The notes beneath the pieces are model-generated. The model searched no databases and had not been told where the DNA came from. It saw nothing but the letters and a program-made list of their open reading frames with translations. Source: Costus lasius (Eukaryota; Streptophyta; Magnoliopsida; Zingiberales; Costaceae). Taken from it: a stretch of DNA of 64,000 nucleotides. A program made the position numbers and the translations under genes. The stretch covers positions 790,501 through 854,500 of the forward strand of contig CM050454.1 in assembly GCA_027563935.2 (NCBI GenBank), in the 5' to 3' direction. Positions 34,323 to 48,300 of this stretch are shown piece after piece (position 1 is the stretch's first letter; each line of letters opens with the position of its first letter).

Positions 34323-36250
34323 GAATATAATGTATTATAAGAAACCATTGTGTTCATGTGATGCTTGAAGCCTTCATATACGCATTGCTTCTGTAGTAAA
34401 TTCAGTGAAGATGCCCAAATTACGAGTTGATTGTGATGAAAGTGATGCAGATTTAACTTAGATAAAAGTGCGAAGCGTAATCTTCGTTGTACTAATATCT
34501 TCGTTTTAACGTTTTAAGCATGGAGTACACCGCAAGCACGGCGAGAGTTATTACAGCTACATATCCTGCATGATCAAATTGTTAATTGCACATCCATGAC
34601 TGATCGAATTACATCGAATCCGTATGGACAAATTCTTTTTCAATTATTTATCATGCTCTATACCTATCGTATTTCAGCATAGATTAAACACTACTTTTAT
34701 GCACAGATTAAACATCATAGTTTTGTCAATTTGCCTCCCAACTTTTACCTCGGACCACCCTTTTATCACGAATCATCCCATTACGTATGAGCACTAGCGT
34801 ACCCGTCTGCATGTTCTTTTGCTGAGATACTCTACTCTGTCTCTCTGTAGAGTCATTGATCACCCGTTTCCCTTGGTCTTACCTCGGTACTTTATGCTTT
34901 TGTTAGTGTTTCTTAATTCAGAAGCTTTAGGATAAAAATCATTGTTTCAGATAACGCAAGATTGCGGTATCTATAGCATCTTTTTTTTTTATTTAGTTGA
35001 AAATATCGTAACATAAGAATAGACACTTAGGTCTCATTTGGCGTCGGTTCCATGCTTTTTGAGTTTTTGCCAAACATTTGTCTCATATATTACATAATAA
35101 GCTAGATGCATACGATGTTGAGCATGTAATGGGTTTACTTGCAGTATGATCCTGTCAGAGCCTTATGCATGGCTTGACAAGCGTAGAATTTTAATTCAAT
35201 TAATAGATGCAAAAAAATAAAGAACTAAATCGGTCCTTCGTTACTTTTTTAAAAGAGAAATAATAATAATAAAGATTTTTTATATATAATAATAATAATA
35301 AAGATTAATTTTTAAGGATCCTACTGATTCCTGGGTGTACGTATTGCCATTAGCCCATAATAATAATAAAAAACACACTCCGGTTTGTCCAAATCTTTGA
35401 CCTGATGAAACACGACGAGCCTCCAGAGTTGACTACGGTGGCTTAATAATAATTGGAACAAAGACCGGCAATGCCGCCGCATCGCATGTCGTGGGCATAA
35501 CGGTACGGCAAAACCAACCGCCCGCCGCTCGCCATTAATTCTTCGCTCCGTGCGTACTGATTTTTGGACTTTTGAGTGACGGAAATTTGCCGTCACCCAT
35601 GCTCGCGACCGCTCCTCCAACTTGCCACGCGGCCCACCCTCTCGCCACGCGCTTAGCGGGGCCCACGGCCGTTTCCTGTCGCTTATTGGATTGGGCCCAT
35701 GGGTTGGAAATACAGGAGGTTAGGAGGGCCATCTATAGTATACCGTTGGAACAAAATCCTAATCAAATATGCTATCATTTAATATTTCAAATCTTAGCAA
35801 AAAAAATTCCATAACCTAATATTTTAAATCTTGAGCTGACTCGTTGGAACAAAATCCTAATCAAATATGCTATCATTTAATATTTCAAATCTTAGCAAAA
35901 AAAATTCCATAACCTAATATTTTAAATCTTGAGCTGACTGGTGCGCCCGCCCGCAGAAGCCTTGCTTGTACGCCTCCGATCCCTAGAAGTAGTAGTACCG
36001 TGCTGAAAACGAGTAGCTTCTGCCGATGAATAGCCTGATGCCAACTAAGCGTTCTGTGTGAGCCCCACATCGGAGCCGTTTGACGGAAGTACCTGCCGCC
36101 GTGGGATGAACGGAAGGGCAGGACGGTCATTTCGGTCGAATGGTTACCGCGCGCCCCACCCACCTTGCTTTCAGACTGCGAACTTGGACTGCAGACACGC
36201 GCGAATTGGTCAAACACGACCAAAGACGGCGATGTGCGAGGGCGAGCTCC
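34323..36250. other. Spacer between the RING gene and the PSI1-like gene
   Basis: AT-rich on the left; from about 35400 it becomes GC-richer toward the PSI1-like promoter, and it contains the 98-bp tandem duplication listed separately. Open frames at 35321-36334 on both strands overlap each other and lack any domain, so no gene is called. Confidence 0.5.
35744..35939. repeat. Perfect tandem duplication, 2 x 98 bp
   Basis: Unit 1 is 35744-35841 and unit 2 is 35842-35939, starting CGTTGGAACAAAATCC. Reading through both units I see no differences, so this is a recent duplication (or an assembly artefact), about 450 bp upstream of the PSI1-like start codon. Confidence 0.9.
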
Positions 36251-36387
36251 GGAGATTTCTCCTTTTATACCGCCCACAGCGACTCGTGCAGGAGTGAGAG
36301 GAAAAGGAGTCGAGGCTACGCTGGAGAAGCTTAATCTCGGTTCCCACGATTAGGGCTCCGCTGAAGTTGTCTTCAGTTCCGCCAGAG

Positions 36388-39300
36388 ATGGGCTCCGTTT
36401 GCTCGCGGCAGAGGAAGGAAAGTGGGGCGAAGAAGCGAGCGCCGTCCGCCGATCGGGCGGTGGAGGTTGATTTCAGTAGACAACGGAAGAGTGATCGCAA
36501 GCTTTTTGATTCCTGCGAGCTACGTGTGTTGCCGACCAAAGCTGCGGCTGGAAAGGTGCTTCCGTTTGTGTTTTACTTGACTTCTTTACTTGTGGTTCTG
36601 AGGGTTCACGAGATGCGTGATAATAACAATTAGCCTTTAAGCTTGTGAGAGCTTTCAGGATAATGATTTAAGTGTTTCCTGAGATGATCTTGAAATTGGC
36701 AAGAGAAGGAGACCGAGATATCTTGGTATGCCACGCCAGATTTGGATGGATTTCACTTGGAGATAGAGTTTATTGAATGGTCATTTTCGCATATTGGGTT
36801 TTCTTATGATTTCAATTAGCCAAGGAAAAAAATCCCAAGTACTTTCTCTCGACATTTTCCTTGTTAGGTTTCTCAATACATTTTGCAACCTTCGGTTATA
36901 TATGGAGGTTTTGAAATTGTGAACACTCTTGCTCTCCAGCACAATGGCTAAGAAGTTTAAGATGGGGCTTGAAATAGTAAGTGGACTGTGATATAGCAAA
37001 GTTGACCTCAACAAGAGGACATGAAAAAGTGAATTATTCATATTCTTCAATTATTGATACTCCTGTTTTGTTTCAAATCATGCAAGGAGTTCAGGAAGCC
37101 AGGTGTAAACGCTTCAAATGGGACATAATATAATCGTCCAACGTCTCTTAGGCCTGATAAATGAGCATTCTGAAATTTCCAAATTCATTTGGCGCTATGA
37201 AAATAAATTACTAGTTTCAATATGATCTCAAGAGAACTTCAAATCACATTGTGCAATTTTGCTGTCTCATCATCGACACTAGTTGTGATTGCCCAATGAC
37301 TGGTTATTAAATGCAAGCTATTGAGTTTACTTATGAATTCAAATACATTACATTCTACTTTTTGTGGCATTATAACAAGAAAGAAGAGACAATAATTTAA
37401 AGTAATGTTTTAAAAACCGATTTGAGCCAACGGGTTTTTTCTGTACATATTGGTATGAGAAGAATCTAGACCAGTACCATGCTATATCAACACACATAGT
37501 ACCAAAATTTCATTTGTTAATACATCCAGTATATACTAGTCCGAGATTGAACTGGTACATCGTACCATACCGAAATTCAAAACCTTGGTTTAGAGGAATA
37601 TTCCATATCACTCCATGTGAGCAATATGTATTGGCACACAAAATAGGATTAGTACCAATTTGTTATATATGTCTATATATATTACATAGCATACACAAGA
37701 TTGGTTCAAGTGGTATTGATCTTTACCATGTATAAATATGTATCCTTACTTATCAGAGCAAAAAATAGTACACCATTAGGATTAGTACCAATTTGTTATA
37801 TATGTGTCTATATATATTACATAGCATACACAAGATTGGTGCAAGTGGTATTGATCTTTACCATGTATAAATATGTATCCTTACTTATCAGAGCAAAAAA
37901 TAGTACACCATTATGGATTGAGATTGAAAACCTTAGAAGAGACACATAGTATTATGGATGACAATTAAAACTCAAGTTAGTAGGATATTTGACCTGAGCT
38001 AACCTACTTACAATAGGTTCAAGTACCCATGTAGCATATTGGGATATATTCAAATTTAATGGTATGAGTATCTATATCAAACAATACTAATCAAATTATA
38101 ATTTTATCCAAAATTCTCTACCAATTAATTATAAATATAATATTATATCAATATATAATTTTTTTTTATTTAAACAATATTTTATATAAAAAAAGAAGGC
38201 TTTCTTGTAGAATTTGGTATTTGCTAGATACTGTTTAATTACTTGAGTCATGTTCAGGTATATTGTATTGGACTTGGGTTTTGGTATTGAGTTGGTGCAA
38301 TTATGTCATACAAAACTGCGTAATTGACCTATAGGATTGTGCCTAAGTTGAAATGGATCCTATAGGTTTAACTGAAGATGATCTTGATCATTTAAGTGAG
38401 TTAACTCTAGGCTAAACTTATAAATAACTAAGATGCTTTATTTCATTGAGTAAACAAAGAGGAATGGCCATTTTTTCTATTCCATATAAGGAAATTTGGA
38501 GTAGCTATTGTCTACTTTTTATTGTTTTCACCAACTTATGAAATGAGATACTAGAAGAAAAATGAAATAATTTATTTCATGGTTTAAATACTTGTTCATA
38601 ATAGGGTACCAGTCCATTATCGAATCAGTATGTACATATGGTTTGCACTAATATACAATATTGATAGTGCCAGTTGAAATTGTTATGGACCTTGTACCAA
38701 TATGTATTGTCCTAGGTGGTGTGTAAATATTTGCTTTCTTTAACCAAGATTACATAATATAGTTATTTAGGAGTCATCAAAACAGTGATGTCAAAGGTGC
38801 AGTAGGCATGCGCTTGGATAAGGTGCTAGGCACTCTTGTTGAATTCCTAGGCGCCAGTTATCATTTGATAATTTTGAAAAAGAGGAAGAAAAATACAAAG
38901 CGGTGGCACTGAGATATGGATGATAGATTGATAGTGTGATTATGATCTTTGAGTGTTTGACGATTATGAATAATATAGTTTGTTCATTTTGATTTTTGAT
39001 ATTATGATCTATATACCATGATATTGTGATTATTTCTTGTTGTTATGATATGTTAATCATTTTTGTATATGTGAAATGTAGTGATTTAGATTCTAAAATC
39101 GTTATTCCTGAACTTTTGTTTCCTATTGAAGTTTAACCTGCATAATACGTTTACGCACATACATGTATATATACATCCTAATGTATATACATGCACAATT
39201 TATTACAATTTTATGCCTTGCTTCATTCAGGCAAGCGCCTAGAATCTCACACCATGGACGATTTGGGACTTTGGCATTTTTTTATGCCTAGTGCTTTAAA

Positions 39301-42300
39301 TAACATTGTATTAAAATTAACAATAGAAGTCTCATGTCTATAGTAGTGTTGAAAAAGCCATATCAACAAAGCAACAATTGCTTTGCCATGAATGACAATA
39401 GTGATGATAACACACAATCATACTTGTTTTTAAGGCTATATATAATACAAAATAAAAATATTTGTTCCATACAAGGATGAGAGGAAAAAGATGTGATGCT
39501 TGCAAAATGCATGACTTTTCATTTTAAGCTTTCTTTCTAAATAATAATCGATGAGAATAACAATATTATCATCTTGCTGTGAGAGATCAAATTTACTTTA
39601 TTGTTCGGGTGGTACTGATCCATGCCAATAATTTCATATGAGACAACAATTAGATCAACATTCTGCATTCTTTTCATGCCATATTGATTGGATCATCTTA
39701 GTTGTTTGTTAAAGTTATATGTTTTAGTCCCATACGAGCATCTTAAGTGACAATGATTTGATGTTGACCTATATTTTTGCACATTTCTTTCCACGAAATA
39801 CAATATACTCTCTTGTAGAACTTATCAGAATCGTGATCTTCAAATTTTAGCTGCCCCACTCTCTATCTCTCATGGCCCTCACGAGACCTTAGCAACCAAC
39901 AGCCCCTTCCTTGCAGCAACCCCCACCTCTTCCCTGCTATAGACCCCTCCCGTCCTCTCTTGTTGTTGATCCACCTGAAGCTTCTCCCTCTCTTCCCTTT
40001 TGCATAGCAGGCTCCTTCTCTACCCCGCTTGCAGTAACTCCCTCCCTCCCTTGCCTTCCTCTTGTAGCATTGCAACTGCCTGACCAAGACTGTAGTTCCC
40101 TTCCACTTGCAACACAACCATCACCCATGGCTAGATAAATAAATACAATCCACAAATTTTCGTGCATATAAATGGAGAAAAGGGAAAAATACCAATTAAC
40201 ATAGGTTGACAAAAAAACTTAAGTGCCTGCTTTGCTAGGAAATTGCAAGCAAGAGACTAGTGTAAATTTTTGGATTCTTTTGATGGTTGTAGTCCTTACT
40301 CCTTAAAGTTGATAAGACTGAATTCTGTTTGGTTTAGATGTCTGTTGGAATCTTTTGTTATTCTCTAGCTTTTTATAATAATATGGTTTAAAAAGCTGTA
40401 TCTATCATAAGTTGAACTAATAAATACTCGTATACTGACTTGTACATATCAGTATATTGATCGGTACATAATGAGTATACGAAGTGTTGGTATGCTATAT
40501 TTTTATTATAAAACTATTATATTATAATATTAGTAGCACAACCTAATAAATTGGAGGTCCATGTGTCAGGTTAGGCTTTGAATGATAAGTATCAGTATCT
40601 CTAACACTTTCAATAAATAGTATAAACATAACTTAATATTCTGTGTAATTTACGCTTTAAAAAAACCTTATAACGCAATAAAATAAATTTAAGGCATTAC
40701 TTCTCATGGAAGCAACTCTAAGTATGCATATGCCTTCTTTTACAGCAAGGACTTAATGATAGTTGAATTTGTATTTTCATTTTGGTCTATCATCATATTA
40801 AATGCATATCTCACTAATCATAAGTTGTAGAGTTAGAACAGAATTGCTCTATATGTGTTTGTCTAGAAGGATTTAGTTTGTTTTTGACCAATGGTTTCAA
40901 TTTAAGGGTTTACCATTTCAAATCAATGCAGTTGAATGTTCAACTTAGGAAAGACCTTTCCTTTCTGGTATTGTTATATTTTTTAGATCCAATTCTATTA
41001 CTTTTCTCTACAATAATGTTTAGAGAATGCTACTAGTGTATTTGGATGTATTGCTTAGAATTTTAAGATATCTGGAAAGGGTATTTATTATCCCATATAT
41101 TATTTTAGTTGTAGTACTAATACTAGTATTTTAAGCTTAAGGAACATGTTTGAGTACCTGTCGTATTATTATTGTAATAAAATTATTTTGTTTCTGAATT
41201 TATAATTTTTAGAGTGCTGCTTTGGGATTTGGTAACACAAGAGTTTGTCAAATGTTTGTAACATAAAAACTTATGAATGTAGTGACCTTTGGTGTAGCAT
41301 TAGAACTGGGAATATAAGAATACAAACTAACATACAAAACTAGAATTGGATTTGTAGTAAGAAATTTGTTTATGTTGAGTCAAGGTTTTTAAAATCGGTC
41401 CAAACTGGCTGGTTTTTCTGGTTCAGTCCGGTTTAATGAAGGTCACAGGGTGCGGTGTAGCGGAATCGAGCGGGAGAAGGATGAGAAGGAGAAAGGAGGA
41501 GAAAAAGGAGGAGAAGAGGAGAGGAAGAAGGAGAAGAAGAGAAAAGCACTTGCGTCTGGCGAGTGGATGAGCGGTGGACATGAGTAGTTCCTCTCCTTCT
41601 GCCTCCTCTTCTTCTTGTTCTTCCTCTTTTTCTTTTTCTTCCCCTTATTTTTTTGTGCTACTCCACCTGATTCTACCAAGATTTCATTCGGTAGTATGTA
41701 CTAGTCTGATCGCTAACCAATTGTACCGGTTCGATTGGATATTCAAACCTTGTGTTGAGTCAACAATCTGGGTGGTGAAAGTAAACCTGGGAATATAATC
41801 CCTTTTTGTCAACATAAAAAGTCGAGGTATTGATTCATTTGTCCATGATTTTCTTCCTTGTTTTTGTTTCTCATGCTTGATGTTGTTAGTGTTGTGCAAT
41901 GAATAATGAACAAGTTTGCATAAAAAATGATATAGAATACTAATTCATAACAATCAGCATAAAAATTGACATGTAATAATAGTTCATAACATGGTTTTAA
42001 AAACTAGTTTGTTTCCCCAATAAGAACAATCAGTCTAGTATCGATACATGTAGTGTCAGTGCATACGATATTTATACTATGTAATGTTGGTAAGTCCTAT
42101 ATGTATCGGTTCAATAGAACTGGTATACTGATATGAATCATGATGTTCAACCTGGGTTCATAAGTGTTTTTAATTTCCTTTCAAGTATGTTAGATATAGT
42201 ATAATAATTTGAATTGTAACAACCCTAGAAATCTTTATTTTTTTGGGAAAATTATAAGTTTTTATATTTGTTGTAAATGCTTGTATTTTGATTATGTTCG

Positions 42301-45300
42301 TAGGGGTGGGTGGTGGGGTAAATGTTGAACATAGTGGTTAGTTTTCAAGCAAAATTTTTTGGTTGTATTTTCCTATATTATGATATTCTGAAATGGAAAA
42401 CACCAGCATTTGTTTCCAAGGGCATGGACATACAATTTTCAAGAGTTTTCAGTTTCAATGATTACAGTTAATGGTGTTGATTGTGATTGTTTCTTAGGTA
42501 TCAGAAACAAGTTCAATCCTGGGTCGGGCTAGCATTACTGGTCTGGAGAAAGCCGTAGATGTCCTTGACACCCTTGGAAGTAGCATGTCAAACTTGAATC
42601 CTGGCAGTGGATTCACATATGGAATGACAGATAGAGGAAATAAAATTTCAATCTTGGCATTTGAAGTTGCTAATACAATTGCTAAAGGTGCTAACTTGTG
42701 GAGGAGTCTTTCAGATGAAAATATCAATAGTTTGAAACAAGAAATTTTACAGTCAGATGGGATACGAATACTAATCTCTGAAGACAATAATGAGTTGCTG
42801 AGTATTGCTGCTTCTGACAAAAGGTGGAGTTAATAATAAAAGTGGTTTTGCAAACTTTCTGTTATTATGGCTTAGGGTTAATTTCCCTTACATAAACATT
42901 CACCTCCTTGTTATTTTAGTACATAAACTTTTAAATGTTCCAATTTGATGTATAAACTCTACAACCATTTACTTTGGTCATTCCATCAAATTATTTTTAT
43001 GGCTTGCCAGCGTGACTGATGGCTTGTTGACATGGCAACCTTGGCGCTCCCACATTATCCTCTAGTTTGATTGACAGATGATGTGGCAGTAAGAGGTAGA
43101 TGAAGTAACAAGGCTAAGTTGCCACAGTAAGCAAGTTGCTGACATGCCATCATATTAATTTGATGAAATGATCATTTTGAAAACTAATGCTAGTTTATGC
43201 ACAAATTTGAAATATTTGAAAGTTAATGTTCAAAAATAAAATGGAGGCAAAATTTATGTACAAAAATGATAACTAACCCTATATCCTATGAACATTTGTT
43301 TCTGGGACTTGATCTGATGCATAGTAGTTCTTATATCAATGTAACAGAGAAGAACTCGACTTTTTCTCAAGAGAAGTAATTAGGTTTGGGGACCTATGTA
43401 AAGACCCTGTTTGGCACAAGCTAGGTCGCTATTTTGAGAAGTAAGTTTCCTTTACAACTTGCAAATTATATGCTATGTAATACAAACTGCCGGTCCTCTT
43501 TTCTTTATGGTTTCAAAATATACTGTCTGATTGGCTATCTAGATTGAGTTCCGATATGACTCCTGTAGAACAGTCAAAAGTGGATGTAGAAGCGACATTG
43601 CAACACTTGATAAATTTGGCTCAGAATACTTCTGTAAGTACTTTTGGATTAAATCTACAATTATACTTTCTACTTATCCTAGATGTTTATACACATCAAT
43701 GACCTTGAACTTATTGTGAAATTAGCACTTAGATGTATATGCTTCTTTGTGTTAACGTTTCTACAATTCAATTATTCATGAATAGAGGGATATGAGCTTG
43801 TGCCAAATATTTCCATTGAAGTTGGTCCTTTTAAGTTCCTTAAAACTTTTATGTTTGTTACTTTTACTAAGGTTTTAAAAACCGTACCGTACCACTCGGT
43901 TTTTGTAGTACGGTACCGGTCCGACGAAGCGACGGCACCTGAACACGCATCGGAGCACGGCTCCGGGCGGAACGGCGGCGGACGGCAGCGGCGGTGGCGG
44001 ACGGTAGAGGCGGGAGGTTTGGCGGCGGTGGACGATAGAGGCGGGAGGTTGGGGGCATCCGGAACACGAAGCTTCCGGATGAAGCTTCCGCCCTGCGGCC
44101 CCTACCTTCACTCGCCTCCGCTCGCCCCGTCGCCCGCCAACCCCGCCTAGGTTCGGCGGTTCGTACTGTTCCGTTTGCTCGCCAGAACGGTTTTTAAAAC
44201 CTTGCTTTTACTACCCTTTTCTATTCTCTGATGCTAATGTTTTGAGTTTTGAATTTCATATGACATTATTTGACTCATAGTACATGGAGTAGCAAAGATA
44301 CGTTTGTACTGGGTGGTATAGCGAGACATAACAGGTAGATGGGTTATTGGTACCAAGTGCCCTTTAGATATGTAGTGTTTGTATGCCTGTACGCAGAGTT
44401 GATCTTAAACTGAAATGGGAGTATGGAGTTGGACTGATGTTTAAACCTTGGCAAAGATATTCATGCTTACTTATGCAATTTTTTTTATAAGATCTAACAA
44501 TTGTAGATCATGACAGAATCTACTATGAGCACTGTCGTACTGTGTTACACGGTTATACATTCTAGGTTGAAGTGAGTGGATATGGTCTTCACTGGTTTCT
44601 TTCCTTACAAACCTTGTATTGGTCTTGGAAATGTGAATTGTGTTATCTAAATATATTTATGGTAACCTTCATATATTTGAGAAGCCTCGAAAAGATTGTT
44701 TTTCTTTGTTTCTATGAAGATATTGATGCTACAGCAACATAAACTTTCAACCTGAACATAGGCTTGGTTTCTAAATCTGGGTTTATATTTCCAGGATCAC
44801 CTAAACATGCATTGTTTTGACAAACGCCTTTGGAATAAATCAATAAATTAATTAAAAATTTGAAATATTATGAAACTGTAAACGAAATGAATAAACGCTT
44901 TTGAAATTTTTCTCCAATTGACTTACCCATGTCTTTCATTCCATATACTTCAATATCTTTTTTGCTGAAAATTTGATCTGATTAAAAGAACTTCATGTAC
45001 GAAATAAACTTGTTTAGATTGCCACAGGGCTACTAGGCAAAATAAACAGTGGCATGTGAAAAGAAGTAATTAAACTGTGTTGCCTCATGACAAGCTTATT
45101 TCTATTCTTCAGTATTTCTTTTCTTCTGCATTTTTTTTAGATTCTAGAGATTTTTTTCCAACTCTTACTCCTATTGTCTGTGTAGACACTCTTTGAGACA
45201 TCCAAAATACTGTGCAAGCTGTCAGTCTTGTTTGCTTGCACAGGAACATTGAACAAGGCCAAAACTATTCATTGTATCCAAAATCAGTCACTCTTATCTT

Positions 45301-48300
45301 TTTTCTCAAAAGCATTTGATTGCATCCGGTTAGACCCATGTGTAATAGAATCAACCAAATTTGAAAATAACTGCATCTGGGAACTTATAATTCTTGTGAG
45401 AAAACCACCAACTTATTTATATTTTATTTTATAAAAGTTTAAAATGTGTTAATTCAATCCAAATCTAAATCCATCACCAGTTGAAAATGATTCTGAATGT
45501 TACTTATTGGTATGGCTCGTCTTGAACCTTGGTTTCCATTATTATGATAGTTAAATAATTACTAGTACTGATTAATTTCCAAAGTGATTCTGGATGGACT
45601 TGTGATTCTTGGTTATGCTTTTTCTCTTTATTATCTATGTGATGATTACGTCATAAAGGTCTATTTCTTCGTTATAATTTAAGTTTTCACTGTAAGCTGT
45701 TTACTCTAATTCTCTTGATTAATATGTCTGATGTTTTAACTTCTTTAGCGAAAGTAATAATGCACATTAATAAATAGCAACAATCGTTATCTTTCCCGTA
45801 CTTTTATGTAGCTCAATTTTATCTATAAGTTGATAGTATTTGTTAAATAATGTATTGTTATAATTTTGATTTTTGAGATTGTTTCTTAAAAGTTTTTGTT
45901 TCAAAATGAGATTGGTGTTATTTTGTTATTGTAAAAATGAAATGTTCTTCTGTTGCTTGCCTACATGAACGAATCTATCTATATGTTTAGGATCTTTATC
46001 ATGAGCTACATGCGCTAGACAGATATGAACAAGATTATAGAAGAAAGATTCAAGATGAAGAGTTGGAACCTGCATCTAAACATGGTAAGAAACATGGAAA
46101 GGCACAGGTTTTTCTAAAAACTGAAGCACTAAAGTCAATATGTTCATTTTTACTAGAAATTTGTTACTGGTGTTTCTATCATATATATATATATATACAC
46201 ACACATACATATATATATAATACACTGTATAAGGAGTTGACATACTTGATGAGGTTGGGATGTCTTGTCGGGACATACGTATTAACTAAACAATTAGATA
46301 CCATTTTTAAGTAACCAATTCAAAGACTCCATTTTAGACTACTTGAGTTGATCTCGTAGGCTCTCATAAATGTTAAAATTGAATGAGAAAAGAGATATAT
46401 AAAACATAGCTATTACCAGGACTTGCAAAGAAGACTGGTGGTGAATGGAATGCAGATTTATGCATGTATCACAAAGTGATAATCAACCTCTACGTGCTTT
46501 ACATCTTATGGAAGACCTGGTTACTTGATGTTTGCATGCTTATCAGAATGACTTAGCTTTGTATAACTGTTACCAAAATGTCTCTGAGCCTGAGAAATCA
46601 TATCATCTCACAAGTGCTATCACTATGACTCTATATTGAGCTTTATCTAAAGCACCATTTTTTTATTCTTATTTCTCTAAGATATAAGATTTTCTCAACG
46701 TAGGTATAGTAGCTACTAACTAGAAATAGATATTTTATCATTAGAATTATCAACGTACTCTACGGTAGTATATAAATTAATCTGATCATGCCCATGTTTC
46801 TCATGGAGAAAGCCTTTACTACGAGTCCCTTTACGATAATGTAAAATGCTTGTAATAGCTTCCAAACAACATTGTTTAGTATCTTGTGAAATTGACACAC
46901 AAAACCCATTAAAAAAAAAAATCATGCCTAGCAATGGTGAAATAAATTAGTTCCTAGCATGGTTCAAAGAACCGTATGATACCGGTCCGGTAGCCATCTA
47001 GTCTTAGACCGGCTGTCGGAGCATGGCTCGCGAGTGGACGGCGGAGGGAGGCAATGGGCGGTGCTGGAAGCTTCGTTTCGGAAGCTTTGAATGCCCGGCC
47101 CCGGCCTTCTGCCCGGTTCACCGATACGGTACCGGACTGAGTTGCGGAATTGAGACTTGAAACCTTGGTTTCTAGCAAGTGAACACATCAAGTATGATCA
47201 ATATTTTTGAGAATTGGCATATGGCTATTATTTATGACTAGGTAAGAGTGGAGGAACAATAGATTTGAAGGCAGATAATTATGTGAGAATTGACATATTA
47301 TGCTATTATTTATAACAAGGTAAGAATGGAGGAACAATAGATTTGAAGGCAAATAATTATGTCTCTTCTAGAAGATCCAAATCACATTTGCATTGAGACA
47401 AGAAGAGATCTTAAGCAATATAAGTATAAACAATCTTAATGCCTAGAAAATGCATGATTTTTGAGATATTTTATCTTTGCCTTTTATTTTATTATGCCTT
47501 TGTATCTCTCCTTGTTGGAAAATATTATTTACACACAAGGAGTTTAGTGCCACTTGTCTATGCATTCATAGTAGAGATAGTCTACAAGCACAAGTAACAA
47601 CTCTTACTCGAGAAAGAAGCATGTGAATTGCTAAGTGGCACCTACGTCTACAATTGTGCACACAATATAAATAATTTGCATCAATTGACATATAAAGGTT
47701 AGAACACTACTTGTTCACATATTGAAGCATGTCAATGGTAAGAATTTTTAATTAGTACAGCTAAGTATTTGTGAGAGAATATGAGAGAAATTGTTTGGAG
47801 ATATGAAAGCATGAGTATTGGAGAGAGCCTTTAGGTTATGGTCCTTACTTTCATTGTGGCATATGCTTCAATTATGTCACACTACTAAAGAGAAACTCAT
47901 TTGTGTAAAGGAAGGCTCCCTATCAAGGCTCGATACTAACCCCTTGTTTACTTGGAGGGAATGGAAAAGGGGAAGGATGGAATTTGACCTTTTCTCTTGT
48001 TTACTAGGGAATTTCTGAAGAAGGAAAGGAGAAGAAAAATAAGGGTATTTTCCTTTAATTCAGGATCTACCAAAATCGGGTAGAATGCTACAGTACCATC
48101 ATCACGCTCGTCGCTACCTCTCCCGATCGCCACCACTGCCGCTACCTCTTCCCTGCTTGCCCACCACCCCTCCATGTCGTCGCCTCACCCACTTGCCTCT
48201 CTTGCCCCTCCAGGTCGTTGCCTCACCTACTATCGCCTTGCCTAACCGTCGCTCCGCTCGCCCGCCGACCTCGCCTTGTCGCTCGTAGACGCTATCAAGA

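Noticed and set aside
35321..36334. Several overlapping frames on both strands upstream of the PSI1-like gene
   Set aside because: Mutually overlapping, without domain or splice context; the GC-rich part is the promoter and leader of the PSI1-like gene.
38579..38720. Another CATGGTTTAAA-type element start in PSI1-like intron 1
   Set aside because: No matching right end or 8-bp duplication could be found.
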